From NCBI GenBank assembly GCA_963920765.1, contig OY987252.1:5999966-6063965 (forward strand): DNA of 64,000 nt, read 5' to 3'. The DNA is from Ulota crispa. Taxonomy: Eukaryota; Streptophyta; Bryopsida; Orthotrichales; Orthotrichaceae. Positions 50,001 to 63,763 of this stretch are shown here, piece by piece (the first letter of the stretch is position 1; each line of letters opens with the position of its first letter). The notes under the pieces are model-generated. The model had not been told where the DNA came from. It did not search any database and saw nothing but the letters and a program-made list of their open reading frames with translations. The position numbers and the translations under genes are program-made.

Positions 50001-50390
50001 TTAGAGGGATGAGGAAAATCTGGACAATTGGAGCAAACAAATGTGATTTTGAAATCACTTATCAGCATATGGTTACAATCACCAGACGTGAAATACATGA
50101 CAGTAACAAAAAATGGTTATTTTCATGAATGAGGTTTTATGAAGGACTAACAAGGTAATAACCATTTATGATAAGAAATTTTGTTTCTACATAATGAATT
50201 ATTATTTGCAACAAATAAATAGCTCTGCATTTCAATGACTATGAACATTGTCAAATTCAAACCACAATCTCATTAACTGTGTTTGTCACACCCTTTTAGG
50301 AAGGTAACATATATATTTCATCATACTTCTTGTTTTGGAAATTCAATTGTCTTTCAAATCATTCTTTTGAAAAAACAATATATTTGCTAC
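47001..50390. other. AT-rich spacer, no gene seen
   Basis: More than 3 kb with only chance open frames. No repeat of note. Confidence 0.5.
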
Positions 50391-51599
50391 CAGTAGTAGA
50401 AAGGTGCGTTACAATTTGCGTCAATGTCCTCTCCTTTGACGTTAGGGAAATTGTAAACGTCTTTCTCTGAGTGAGAGAACAAACATGCATTACCAATTAT
50501 TATGTTTTCAACAATGCAGTCCAAGTCACTAGGTTACAAATGCATTTTGTTTTTTTCTAGCTTTGAGTTTTGTATTATTGGAAAACTCCGCAACCCTTAC
50601 GGAGAGGCGGGTGTAGGAGCTTGTGCCAAGTGTTCTCTTTGAGTGAAGAGGACTGACTACTAGGGTCCCACTTCCTAATATTATTGTCCTATAAAGAATT
50701 TTTTTTCAAAACAGAATTTTGTGTAAATGTAATTCAATGATTGTAGCGCATACGCCTAGTTTCTTTGGTTCATGAGAATGCACCACGTGTTGGACGGCAT
50801 GCTATGCTTGTTATAGGGTTTATCAGTCCTTAGTTGGAACTATAAACTTCATTCCCCCCCATTTGTCTACTCCGTCCACGTAAACTAGGTTTACAATGTG
50901 ACACGCATACGTAGAATGGAACGTCTACTATCATTTCTTTTGTTGAACTTCATGTCCATCACCAAGTCAAGAAGTGAAATCTTCTAAAACAACTGTATTC
51001 ACAATTTAATTGGAGTTTAAATGCAGTTTGGCACAATATCGGTAACTAGAGAAATAGTCAGTTTAGTTCAACCTTAGACCATTTACCTTGCAATCCACTT
51101 CTCACCGGCTTCCTCATAAACCAAATTCCACATAATTGCTGCTCCGTTGTTTTCATGAAGTAGTAGAAGTTGAAAGGTCATGCTTGTTCATTTCAAGCAT
51201 TTGCAAATTATTGATGCTTCTGCCATTAAGTATTACAAGTTTGGTTTTGAATCATAGGCTATGCATGCAAGGGATGGTAAAACATCCTTGGCGTAAGTGA
51301 GTTTAACTACCTAAGGATCATGTAAGAGACAACAAATTTCCGTCTCCACCATTCAAAACATATTAACAACTAATTGCTTGAAATTTAGTGTAGGGTCTCT
51401 TGACCTTCCATTCAAGGAGATGCTACTCACTGATGTGATTGTCTCGTCATTGAATTTCCATGACTCACTTTCATACACATCAGAATTTAACAAAGTGGAC
51501 TGAAAACAAAAGATCAATTCAATATCTTTCAAGTCATACAATTCTATAACAAACTAGAAGTAACTTCTGACTGAAGCTACTATTGGCTGATATACGGCT

Positions 51600-54500
51600 C
51601 TCAACTTCTCCATTATTGCATGTGCACATCATCACAACATTCTTGAGGTCACACATGCTAAACTTCAATGGTCTAACAAGCCTTCAACACTCTTGAGACT
51701 CATTCACTTTTACCCCTCCTTGCCTACACTCCGCTACTAATACAATCAACACAAAAAATCAATTACTATTTTCACCAATAAAAAGATGCTGCCTTCATAC
51801 CCCTAATGAAGTCTTACTTCATTGAATCCATGGCTATCACAAGATGTAAAAAACGTCTGAACCCTTCCATCATAAACCATTAGGTCAAGACCTCACCTCA
51901 ACAATTTTTTCTACTCTTGTTAGATTCATCACTCCACCCTACACAGTCTTGGTTCCTCATGGTACCCGAAGGCCCTCGAAGTCCGCATCTCTCCCTAGGC
52001 TCAACATTTCTAGATTTGGCCTTTCTGCCATGGAGTCCACACGGCGTCCCCTCACTTTGGTTCCACAAACAACTTTCCAACTTGCTCCATTACTTTGTCG
52101 TCCCTCGGCATCTTTTGAGAAATATACTTGTTGGCACAGGTAGGAAAAGCAAACAACTGTCCTCCCAAAGGAATACAAGCACTCAAGTTTGCTAACGTAA
52201 AACCATATTTGTCTCTAACAATATTTGGATTGGTTGTATTGGCTTTTGACGATACCCAATCACAGAGTAGCACAATGACGCAATGACTGCAATAGTCAAG
52301 TTCCAGGATTTCTTGAATGGTGGCCACATACTCCTCACTTTCTTAGCAGCCATCCATATTACTACCCCTCCAATTTTTCCATACCCACACTAATGCCGCC
52401 ACACCGCTATCAAATGTGACTTTATCCTCCTCTGCTTCCTTCACTCTAAGGTGCATGCCATGTGCAAACATTGTTCTATATGACGTGGCTATGATTTTTG
52501 GGCATACTTGATGCCTCCACAATATCCTCTTCAGGGTTCAAAGGTCCATTCACCTCCTTCTATACTTCCTCTTGGAGCCACTTATAAAATTTGGGAAGGG
52601 CGTTGCACTCATCTAAGTAAGAGACGGGATGGTTTATGGCAGCCTTGATTCATCTCAACTCGGCATACCTCAGACGAAGTTGAAATCTTTTGTCACACGC
52701 TTCAATATATCTCTTATCACGCCCAATGCCACCCACATGACATCTTAGCTAAGTTACTGGATCTATTTGCATCTTCATTGTTTCATTTGTGGTAATAGTA
52801 ATATCACCATACACATGTAGTACTCCCTATCTGGTACTATGACAATAACCCTAAAAATGATTAACTTTTCCCTAACACTACCCTATTCTCTTTTAGGAAA
52901 ACAACCATAGACTAAAATAATAAAACATATATAGAGTTTACAATCATGTCACACTCTTAGCATTGTTGAGATTTGTTACATTGGCCACTACATTGCCAAA
53001 TTCAAACACTCACCTTCTCCACGTTTCCAAGTCTAATGAGTTTGACAACACAAACTTATGTGCCCACATGATAAAATCCTCAGACATGGGTCTTTTCCAA
53101 CCATCCCCTTGTGGTTCTTCATCCTTCATTCTAGATTCTTCTTCCTCATCCCATACTCTACGAAAACTGCCTCTGAATATATGCAACTACTTTGTACAAT
53201 AACCTGGAGTTTCCGACATTGCATACCCTTCTGCCATGCTAGCTTTGGGCCTAGCATATGTGCATACGTAGTCCTTCAATGTCTTCATGTACCTTTCCAT
53301 AGGGTACATCCATCGCGTGTGAACTAGTCCTCAGACATACAACTCCTCAACCAAATGCATCATTAAATGTGTCATGACGTCCATGAAGGTAGGGGAGAAT
53401 ACTCTTTCTAATAGGCATAATGCGTCCGCAGCGTCAATCATGTCTAAATTTTGTTCAGACAACAATACTTTCCTTCTACACAACCTTTGGAAAACTTTGC
53501 TAACCTTCATCACAGCTTTTTGTACATCCTCATGTAAAACATTACAAATGGCAAACGGCAGCAACTACAAGTCAAACTTACACGTCATTTTCATACACAA
53601 TTATAAATACAAGTTACTCTCATTTTTTGATACTCACTACAACCAATGTATGCTTTAGTCATTGTTGAGCAACAACTCCGCCCAGGATGTATCAAAGGAA
53701 TGAATTCAGTCTCCACTCTTTTCAGATGATGAGACATTTCTACAATTGACATGCATTTTTTTCTTCTATATAGTAATCACATCGTAAAATTGTTGAAATT
53801 TACCTGTTGCATGAGGATGTGAAAGTCGTGTGACGTCAAATAGTGGAGCTTCCCCTCATCCAAGCATTTGTGTATTGCAGCGACGTATTTGGCAGGAGTT
53901 CTTAAAGCCTTTATAATGCCCATCACTATAGCCTTCTTGGTAGGCTTCAAAATATAAGGTGCTTTTGGTAAACAATGCTCCAAACGACTAGTTCCCGTGT
54001 TACCCACCCATAACTCTTGATGTATTTTCAAGTTTTCCATGTCTTGACGGCTTCCAATTGAGTCTTTCATTCCCCAAATTGTTTTTGTTAAATTCTCACA
54101 TAGGTTTTTCTCACAATGCATTGGGTCCAATAAATGCTGAATAAGTAACTTCTGCATTCACAACACATTTCTCCAGCATTATGAAACCCTCATTTGCTAA
54201 TAAACAGGAAACAGTATAGTGTGATATTCCATCAATTTACATCCTACGGAATGTTGCATCCAAAATGAGCAAAGAGGAAATAATTCTTTAGTTCTGAAAC
54301 ATTAGTCAAGGAAAAATGGAAACCACACATCCTACATTAAAAAACAAGAAGGTGCACTTGAAGTACTTGTGGAATTCAATATGATCTCACAAAAATCGAT
54401 TACGTATTATGTTTTCCCCTAACTTATCTTCCCCTCCTATTTGTAATGATTATTATCCAAAAACACTTGAAACTATAGATGCACATTCACATATTCATAT

Positions 54501-56640
54501 TCCTAACTTCCTATGAAGCCAATGTCCTCTCATAAAACTTCCATTTTTTATTTTGTTTTATTAGAAAACAACACAGTTGCCAACACGCTACACTTATAAT
54601 AGACATCATAAAAGCTACTTGGAAGTGGTATCATTACATCATAATACGAGTATTGTCATTTGGAAAACATCATGTCATCATTTTGAACTAAACTTCTATA
54701 AGAGTTTTGCCTTCATAACATATTATGTGTTTCATAAATGGGTGTCACGTAATAACTTCCACTCATCTGCACTACTTTTCTACTTTAAATAATAAATTCC
54801 AACAGAGCTGGCATCAAGAATGAAGAGTTTTTTTTAAAGGAATTACATGGTCTCATGTGTTCTATACTCAAACATCACATTCCAAACATGATAAAGTTCT
54901 CAGTAAGCAACTATACATAATTTGTATCCTTATAGAACCATGTGATGAGAATACTCATCGTCTAGTAAGGCAACTGCTGTAGAGCTGTAGTCCATTTTAC
55001 ACCATGTACATGGACAGGGTCGTTGTCTCCACCGCGTCTTCCTCCATTTGATACATAAGCGTCAGGTTCTTGACCAAGATGTTTAGCCATTGTGGCTGAA
55101 AAATGCGTTGATGTTCCTCTACTTTCTATTTCACCATCAAATTGCACATCCTGCCAGTAAGGATGACCGAGCTTGGTCCATCTCCTACTTCCATAATACA
55201 CTAGTTTTCTTCTTGTTGCTTTCTTTTGCAAATCAACTTTGTCACCAGATGTGGCAGACCTTGCATCTGTGAGGGGACCACATATTGCGCAACCTTTGTA
55301 CCCATGAGTGCAAAGTCTTGAAATAAGGCCGTAAGCAGGATAATCTGAAATAGTCTGTAGTAAAATGCCCCTCAATGTGAATCTCCTTGACCCAAGATTT
55401 TTAGGAAAATCCTAAGCCTCCACTTCAGCTCACAAAATTTTCAATTCATCAATCAATGGTTGAATGAAAACGTCTATGTTTTCATTTGTTGGAGACATCT
55501 TAGTTGTATGAAAAACTTCTTAGTCACTAGATAGGGGGGTAGATTGTATATTACTATTAGAATAGGCCATGTTGAGTGACTAGTACTATTTTGTTTAAAA
55601 GGGTTGACTCCATTGAGAGACAAACCAAGTCTAACGTTTCTAGTATTGTCACCAAAAGTTCTGTCCACAACATTATTGACATGTTTCCAAGCAGGGCTAT
55701 CCACAACAGATTTCATTACACCAACTTCTTAGTTTGCTTCCTTTGAGTGGAAATGCAAGAGTTGTGCTAACATGGGACTTCAATACATGCGCAACAAACT
55801 CGGTATTAATGGAAAGTGAAAAATTGCTCAAGCTGGAATTACTGTTGATCCATTGACAGACCTTGACTTCCCACATGATGCTTTTGAGCAATGTGTCGAT
55901 TTCTCTAGGGCTCCACAAAAAAGAACACAACCATTAGGGCAGGCATAAATTACGTTGTACGTGAGGCCCAACTTCTTGATCAATTTCCTTGCCTCATAGT
56001 GGTTAACTAGAAGAAAATTCCCTGACGGCAACAGCACCTCCGACAAGTACTTCAAAAGCTCGCTGATGTACGCATTACTTATTCCATGCACCATTGCCAT
56101 GTTAATTAACAAGATTGTTGCCAATATGACACTCACATTTTTTCCATCATACACAGCTCTACTGGCTTCCTTGTATAAAGTGTCCAACCCATCAGTGACA
56201 ACCTCGACCACATCTTCTTCTCAACTTTGTTCATCGTTTGCACTGGTGTTGTCCCTCATTCTATTGCCTACGTTGAGAGCATCAAATAGTTGCTGCTGAA
56301 TGTTATGGTAGGGATTCAAGTGGTTGGCGTACTCAAAGCAAATGTCGCAGTCGTCAAATACATTAGTATTGGCCCAGAGTTCATCAATGCTAGTAACCCA
56401 TATTCCCTCCTCTAGATACACATTTTCTGGGTCCCCTCCTATCATTGAGTGCATGAGAAAAGGATCTCTCCTATACAGTTGCAAATGTTCTCTTATTGAT
56501 TTTATACTAAACCTTTTTCCCCCGTGGCAGTTCTTGCAAGGACACCTGAAGGCTTGTATCCCTTGTTTGCCTACAACCTTGAGCTCTGTCTGGAGTACCA
56601 CTTCCTCTTGCAAAACTAGTATGCAAGCCCCATTAAACAT
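51600..56640 (-). pseudogene. Tnp2-type CACTA transposase gene
   Basis: The enzyme cuts and pastes the element. In order on the - strand: transposase-associated domain (56,640-56,221; FRCPCKNCHGGKRFS); Transposase_21 blocks (LPSGNFLLVNHYEARKLIKK and YACPNGC, 56,211-55,828; RNVRLGLSLNGVNPF and STWPILIVIYNLP, 55,716-55,474; SDYPAYGLISRLCTHGYKGC from 55,375); LDPMHCEKNLCEN opening an exon at 54,151-53,804; DUF4218 (LLPFAICNVLHEDVQ from 53,564; HTRWMYPMERYM near 53,300); and DUF4216 (IQEILELDYCSHCVIVLLCDW, 52,327-52,052). The 53,804/53,564 splice join is intact and restores the conserved LMQQ-LLPFAI junction. In-frame stops at 53,331-53,333 (a Cys-like position) and 53,187-53,189 (a Tyr position), and further breaks near 52,350-52,600, show recent inactivation. 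Upstream introns were not all placed. Confidence 0.85.
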
Positions 56641-56649
56641 ATTTTAGTC

Positions 56650-59600
56650 TCCTGTATGGAATCAAGCCACATCAATAACCTCTCACAAATTGTACATATT
56701 AATACTGTCGTCATTGCATTGTAGTGGAACAGAAGACAGCAAGAACAATAATTAAAACTCATTTGAAAGTTCTATACAAACATTTAAAAATAGGGTTGTG
56801 TGTTACATATACAGTGATTTTGTATTGAACGTCTACTAGAACCGATCTAAACTTTTCTTAGGATATTCAAAAACAATTGGTCAGCACAATAAAGGAATAC
56901 CACTTAAGTCTATATTATGCGGCTAGGATATAACCGCTGACGGTTGATATGAAATCTTTTTTTCAAAACACAATAGTGGGTAACAAAAGTTCTTCACAAA
57001 TATACAAGTGACTGTATTTGGAGCTTAACCCAAATCACTAATTCTGTCACATATCACAAAACACAGTATTACTAAAACATGGAAACATAACGTGGGAAGG
57101 GCCAAAAGGTTACTCTGACATGACTTTGCCATGGTCATATGTGACATACTTTGTACACGTGTAGAAATAGATTGACTCACATAAATTGAATATTGAGTTA
57201 ATTTTGAGTTGGTATTACATAGGATGATATAGGACAACAAAATTTGTTGATAGAACCATTCTTGAGAATTTGATTTGGACCTCATGAGTGCAATCTTATG
57301 CACAAATTAACATATCCAATACACATTCTACATGAAATCAAATACTAAATCTTCATTTTCAATAATTCTCAATCTCTGGTTTATTATTTTGAATTGGGTA
57401 TACTAAAACAGTTACACCTAGTCGTCGGAGGGGAATCGTTATTATTGACATGTCAAATTTTCAATGTTCTTTATAGTCAAGCCTTATAAACAAAAAATTA
57501 GATATACTTGTGGTTGGTTTTCTACATTAGTAGTAACTATAATACATTCCAAAACGCTCAGCAATATTTTTGACATAATCTGTACTGGTCATTGAGGCCT
57601 CACATTGAAAATGCTCCAAAACATAGATAATTTTCTGAATGTATAGAACACCATGAAACACATTGTTAGTGATGCCCAATTAGCTGTGGTTAGGGTGTTT
57701 GGCTTTCTTTAATTTTTGAATGACACAGGTCAGAACAAACTATTGGTAATATATGGAAAGAGGGCAATTGTCACTTAGCCAATCAAATGATTCAAACTAG
57801 GTTTTCAAGAAGTCATATGTACATCTACTTGAATGCTATTTATTCAAATACCTCTAACTAATAAGGAAGACCTACATTCTCCGTTCATAATTTTTTCCCA
57901 TCCAATCACTATACTTTAAGTTTTGTGTAGTTTTATAAAATAAGAGCTGAAATGACCTCTAAATGCTCTAGTTTCACAAAATAACATAGAAAGAGCGTAT
58001 GATACGTACATATATTACATGAAAACTAGTGAGAACTAGAAATTGAGTATGCAAGATATTCCAAAGAGGGCGACACACCTTGCAATAGCACATGCTACCC
58101 ATTTTTAAAAATATTCTATATTTTCATATAATGACGTTTGAATAAAAGAGTTAAATTCACAAATTCCCTTTATACCGTGCATGGAATTGATAAGTGCAAT
58201 ACATGTACAAACAAATTGAAGACATCTATGTAAGAAGTGTGAATGTACTGATCTTCACAATTTCAAATAAATTTTTTACTACAATTCTATAGTGCATGTC
58301 TGTCTTACATTTCAATCAAATGTCCACTGCATTAGCTGTTGGATCTCTAGTGTTTATGGAACGTTTGCTTTTGGAATGGAATTGCACATTCCTCTGCAGA
58401 CCTTTTAGTTCCATTAATTAATATTATCTCCTTGTAAGCTTTTGTTTCAAACATGAAGAGTAATATTTACTGGCTACAGAACTAGGTAATGAAATTTTAC
58501 TGTCCATGAGGTATACTGTGGTATTATAACATTTGAAACTATTAGGGAACATATGCATTAGGTATTCTCTATCCCAAAACAGAAACTAGAATTCCTTCAC
58601 TTACATGTTACTATATAAAAATTAATAATTGGTTCATCTAAATGGTGACCTTAGCTGATGGACATCCTTTTAATTAACGACATGTTTAAGTAATCTTGTA
58701 TTTCAGAACATTAGCATGTAGATGTCGTTGCATTTTAGGAATGACTATACCATAAATAAATAAAAGGTATCACAAAAATAAGTATGTCAACATTGTGTCA
58801 GCATTGCTATATTTGAGTATTGAGTAATAATGTGAAGTAGTAAAATAAACCAAACCTCCACGCTCATATTAGGATTTTCCCTTTGCAACCATAGTCCAAT
58901 TTCCAACTAGTAGGGGGTGCATATTCTAGCACTTGCAAAGGCAAATGGTGTGGAATGAGTTTTCCCGTTAATTCTAAACTCCAATAATAGTTCATTTACA
59001 CAACATGTCTCAAATGCAATCATGAAATAATATGCTTGAACTAGTTTATCAAGTTTAGGAATTGCATACACATATACATTGGCAGAAGGTGCAGAACCCC
59101 CTTAACTCCTAGAATTCTCAAGTATTTCAGTTCTACATTTTATATTTTGAAAAATATGATGTCCTACTGTTCCTAAAAATTGAAGATGTGAAAGATTGCT
59201 TTGCCTCATAGTGCTTGTGGTTCAATCTTAATTTCATTGACTTAATGAGATTTAGGGAATCCCCCCAATTGCACGCACTATATTGTTTTGTTCAAGAAGG
59301 CAACTTCATTCTCTAGTCAGCTAAATTCTAGGATTAGGATTAGTTTCAGGGTTTAAACGTTTTTAGGGGATCCTCTAATCCTTGTGAATGAAATCCACCT
59401 TCATCACTCTAGTAAATTTAAAAATATATATATCGCTACATTTAGTATTAATTATACACATAGAAGATATTCATGTTCAAGTTTTGAAGTATGGCCCAAT
59501 TTATTTATGTGTTAGTCAAAGGAAAATGTTTCCAGTGTAGACAACGTCAAAAACAATCATCACATTCAAATAGACTTTAATGGACTTAGACGTGACCACT

Positions 59601-59760
59601 GTACTCAGACTTGACAGCCATAGGGTACACAACACGTGTTGCACGTTTGAAGACACACTACCAAATGACATTCATGTTTTAATACACGAACAATCCAATT
59701 GTACCTTAGCTACGCCACTATAGCAGTTTAAATGGAGTTGATAAGACTCAATAGCCCTGG
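56650..59760. other. Interior spacer between the two diverging CACTA genes
   Basis: AT-rich, no supported coding region. Promoters for the two diverging genes would be expected here. Confidence 0.4.
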
Positions 59761-59765
59761 GCAAT

Positions 59766-62700
59766 GATGACTTCTATGAATTGTCACAAGCAGAGAGTTT
59801 TGTCAATGATTACAAAGAGTGGAGAAATTTAAGGAGGAAGGCAGTAGAGGAGGTAGTTCAAGCTGACCTCTTGTCATCAGGGTTTCCGGACGTGGCGTTG
59901 CTGGGTCCACTATTCTTCAACCAAGTAAGCTTTGTCGCTGTTGTTCCTCCTAGTCCGCAACGACATTGACATTCAAGGAAGCAGAGGAAAGCAGCGGAGT
60001 TGTCCAAAGCAGTGTGCAAGAGTGGAAGGATCCGACATCTTTGACCATAAGTCTAGGCAACAGGAACAACATTGGTGGCAATCCCCTCATCTCCGTAGGT
60101 ACGCGTATCTGCTTTTTGGCACATTTTTTATTTAAGTCTAGAATGCTTGTTCGTTGTGTATGTTACAATGAAAACTGTGGAAGGTTCCTGGACTTCTCTA
60201 CTTTGGGAATTATGTGGTCAATTGGTATGCTATATCTTGCAAATATAATTTTTTCCCAATACATGTGTAGTGTATGGAAAAAAGTTCGGTAATTGGCGGC
60301 TAAGCTATAGTTATGGCATGTCAAATTTAGTTTTATTTAGATAGCACTTGCTTTTTTAGTCATCTTGCTCTCCATCTTTTGAGCTAGGGTTGCATTTCTT
60401 GCATATTGTTGTGACCCAGCTGATCCACTTATTTTGAGTACTCGTGGCGGACCTTCACACTTAGACTTTGGTGTCTTGGAAGTACTGCTTCCACATAGTA
60501 GTACCCCTAAATCTAATGTTATTATTTGTAGTTGTCAAGTTCCACACTGAATGCTTGCGTTGTTGACGGAAGGGTTTCATTGACGTGACAACATTTAATT
60601 TTTTTTCATGCTATTGCTTGAGAATTTTGAACCTATTAATATGATTCACGGAGGATGGGCTTCTTTGGAGGGGTAGTCATTTGTACTGCTGAAGCAGTGC
60701 GCCACGTTGAATTTGATTTGCAGTACCTACATTCTAGGGTGTTTTGACGCATTTTGTTTTTGAACATTTTCTCAAATCTTATTATGTTAGAAATGAGTGC
60801 TTTCAAAATTGCATGGAACAACATAATGTATTTGTAGTTTTTCTTTAGTTTTGTTAGGACTGTGAGTTCATGGTGTAGTATAACAAGGTGATGACCTTAT
60901 ACAGTACATGTGAATATTGGAATTAAAATAATTAATGGTATTCCAAAACTACTATGCATTTGATATTTTGGGTGACAAAGTTAATGTTCTAAAAATTAAA
61001 GGCGTTCTATCCTTAAAATGCCAGATGTTGAATGTGAAAATTCATATCCACCAAAGGAAATGAGCGCTTATTGTATTCAATTGAGTATGTCATGATAGTT
61101 GTCTTTGTTTATTTACATCATTTTTGTGGAACATCCAATTTCTGTATGTTATGTAAGTAATGTTATATTTGTGAAAGTGTACTTCATAATGAATTTATAG
61201 TGTGGTGCATTACATGGCTAATGACAATGTAGACATGAAGACCAGATTATCATAACTTTAAATCAGTGGAATTGTTGCTTTGTGACTTAGGCCAAAGAAA
61301 CCTTTCAAGGGTGGCCCACAAACAAAAGCAAGCGTAAGATGACAACAAAAAAACAAGCATCTAGACAGAGGTGCTTGGCTACACCAGAGGAGGAATTGAT
61401 GGCAATTTCATTGGAGCAACATCAATTTGACAATGACACGTAGGTGGTGGGCGCATTGCAGACACAAGCACCAGAAGAGGTACCTCCTCACGTGGAAGAG
61501 ACGCGCATTCAAATTCCGGAGGACAATACCCAATCTCAACATGTCAAAGGAGCAGCCTAACCTCCTGAAGGAGGTTACTAAGGAAGAGACTCCAAGAGGA
61601 GATTGGAACAAGATTGGCATGATGACTACAGACACCGCTATGCTCCAGCATCTTACACAAGGGAATATAACAGCATAGCTCAATGCCCTTGGTCACCAGG
61701 TCCATTTGAGGAGGGAAGGGAATACCATGGGCATTCCTCACATCATTTGCTGACTCTGCGGCATTACAACAAGCGTCCGCATTTTCCAAACCCAAGAGGT
61801 ACAGTCCAAAGAGAAACTACTAAATTTCCAAATGCACTTAACTCTTGGATAAGAGCAGCCAGCGAGTTGGTAACAAGATAATGTAATTACCAGTCATTAT
61901 GTCAAGTGTGGTTCATGCAAGTCAAATGCGTCATGGATATGTCATGTTCCCAAATATATTGTAGCACATTAAGATCACATCCCAATACATGAACACCAAA
62001 AGAATCTTTAAATAGAAACCCCAACATAGAGTCATTGGTATGAAGATGACAGGTGGTTCTAACTAAATGGAAGAGAGTAGAAATCATTGTATGGAAAGTG
62101 GTTTTTGCAGATTTATATAATGGGTGTCACTAGGAAATCTAACTATCAAAACTGGGGGCATTAAGAGCATGGGCGTTACAACCAAAACAAGTATGAGAGG
62201 GCCCCTTACGTTTCACACGATTCACCTCCACGAGGTAGGTCCCGTCCACCTTTCAGGTGCACCTTCCGGTGAAGGCAAGGACAGGGGGGATATCCCTCCG
62301 CCATTCTCACCAGAGAATGTAGGAAGCCCCAAAGAAGTGTTGGACGACGACAAATGTCCTCTTCAACTAAATAGAAAGGGAGTGTCTATAGGTAAGGTGG
62401 AACCTTTATTTCATGATGACATTGTGTCATTTGCAAAAGACCTAGACCCGTCAAAGGGGTGGGTAAAACAAACGGAGGCTGCCAAAAAAAGGATGAACAA
62501 CCAGTTAGAGCATGCATACAAATATTACGGGGAGAGCACTCAATTGAATCAAAATTATTTGAAGAAGAAGGTTGGAACTGCTCTTATTCACATCCGACAT
62601 GCATTGAACAAGATTGTTGACCATGGTTTGCCTAGACCATCAGATCTGAAGCAAGAATATTGGGATGAATTGGTAGAGAAAAGAAAATCCCGTGAATCGA

Positions 62701-63763
62701 AGGAGCTGTCAAAGCATATGGCAAGCATTTCAAGAGGTCAAGGAACTAGGAGCACCAGCAAGAAGGCATTGGAGGAGAAGGTCATAATCGACGTGGTAAA
62801 TGCTATAACTTCTAGATATTGCATTGCTTGCTTAGGTTTGAACTAGACTTATGTATGCTGCATTTGCTAAAAGTATGTTGTGCGGCACTACTTAACTGAA
62901 ATTGTGGATTAATGGAAAACTTGAGAAGCTTTGTTTCCCTGGAAGTATAACTCGTTTTTTGCCAATCGATTCCATGAGAATGTTAGTCCTTAACTGTGGC
63001 CGATCAACACTTGCTACACTTAAATGAAATTCAATAGGGAAATCATATATACTTATGTCAATAACTTTCGCAAGAGCATTTTATACATTAGCAAAATGCA
63101 GGCCTATCTATACAATGGATTTGCAATATCAATGAATGCTTTATAATCATGAAGCAAGTACATTCTATGGTCTTACATAAGGTGCTATTGAATCAAGCTA
63201 AGAAGCTCGGGCTAGACCCATTGGACAAAGAAATTTGGGCCGTAGTTGTCAAGCAGTGGGTAGTCATACAAGAGGCAAATGTAGAGAAAAGACAACAATG
63301 ATCTGCAACAGTAAATCGAATCGCAACAATAGCAACAAAGAAGGAGTTTGATAGTCAACTACAAGTGGTGGAGGACAGGGTGGAGGCCTTCATCCAAAAG
63401 TGGGAGGCTGCTCTAAAGACATTTAAGGGAGGAAATGCAACTCCAAATGGTAATACTGAGTGTCCTAAGGGTAAGAATGCGGTAGTCGCAACAATGAGTC
63501 ATTTGCTAGTGACGAGGGCTACAGCAAAAGGGAAGGGGCCGATGCTGCAGCCAAAGCTCCCACAGCAAATGGAAGAGAGTAATGTGGACAACTCTAGTGC
63601 AAACACAAACTCCTCTAGTGAGGAAGCGGTGGACCTAGTAGAGGATGAAGACTCCATCAGCACCAACAAAGAAGATGACAATGTCAGTGAAGAAGTGACC
63701 GCTGCAATAGAGTCAAATCATCCGACTGCGGGAATAGGCAACAAAAAAAAATTGCTGAGATAG
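59766..63763 (+). CDS. Second CACTA gene, plant Ptta/En/Spm (TNPA-like) protein, exons partly resolved
   Basis: Exon-like segments on the + strand: about 59,766-59,924 (FVNDYKEWRNLRRKAVEEVV, donor GTAAGC); 59,950-60,098 (KEAEESSGVVQSSVQEW, donor GTACGC); about 61,292-61,439 (ETFQGWPTNKSKRKMTTKK); 61,600-61,800 rich in Tyr/His/Arg (DWHDDYRHRYAPASYTREY); about 62,320-62,800 (GWVKQTEAAKKRMNNQLEHA, YWDELVEKRKSRESKELSKH); and 63,181-63,763 (KKLGLDPLDKEIWAVVVKQW, then a Gln/Lys coiled coil and an acidic Ser-rich tail). The YWDELVEKRKS...SISRGQGTRS pattern resembles the plant Ptta/En/Spm (Transposase_24) domain, which in related elements binds subterminal repeats. Stops between some segments (near 63,298 and 62,165) mean it may be damaged or wrongly joined. 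Start codon not determined. Confidence 0.45.

Noticed and set aside
50578-50640. CTCCGCAACCCTTACGGAG considered as an RNA gene or terminator hairpin
   Set aside because: The stem is only about five base pairs and no tRNA or snRNA features surround it. It may be a subterminal part of the CACTA element.
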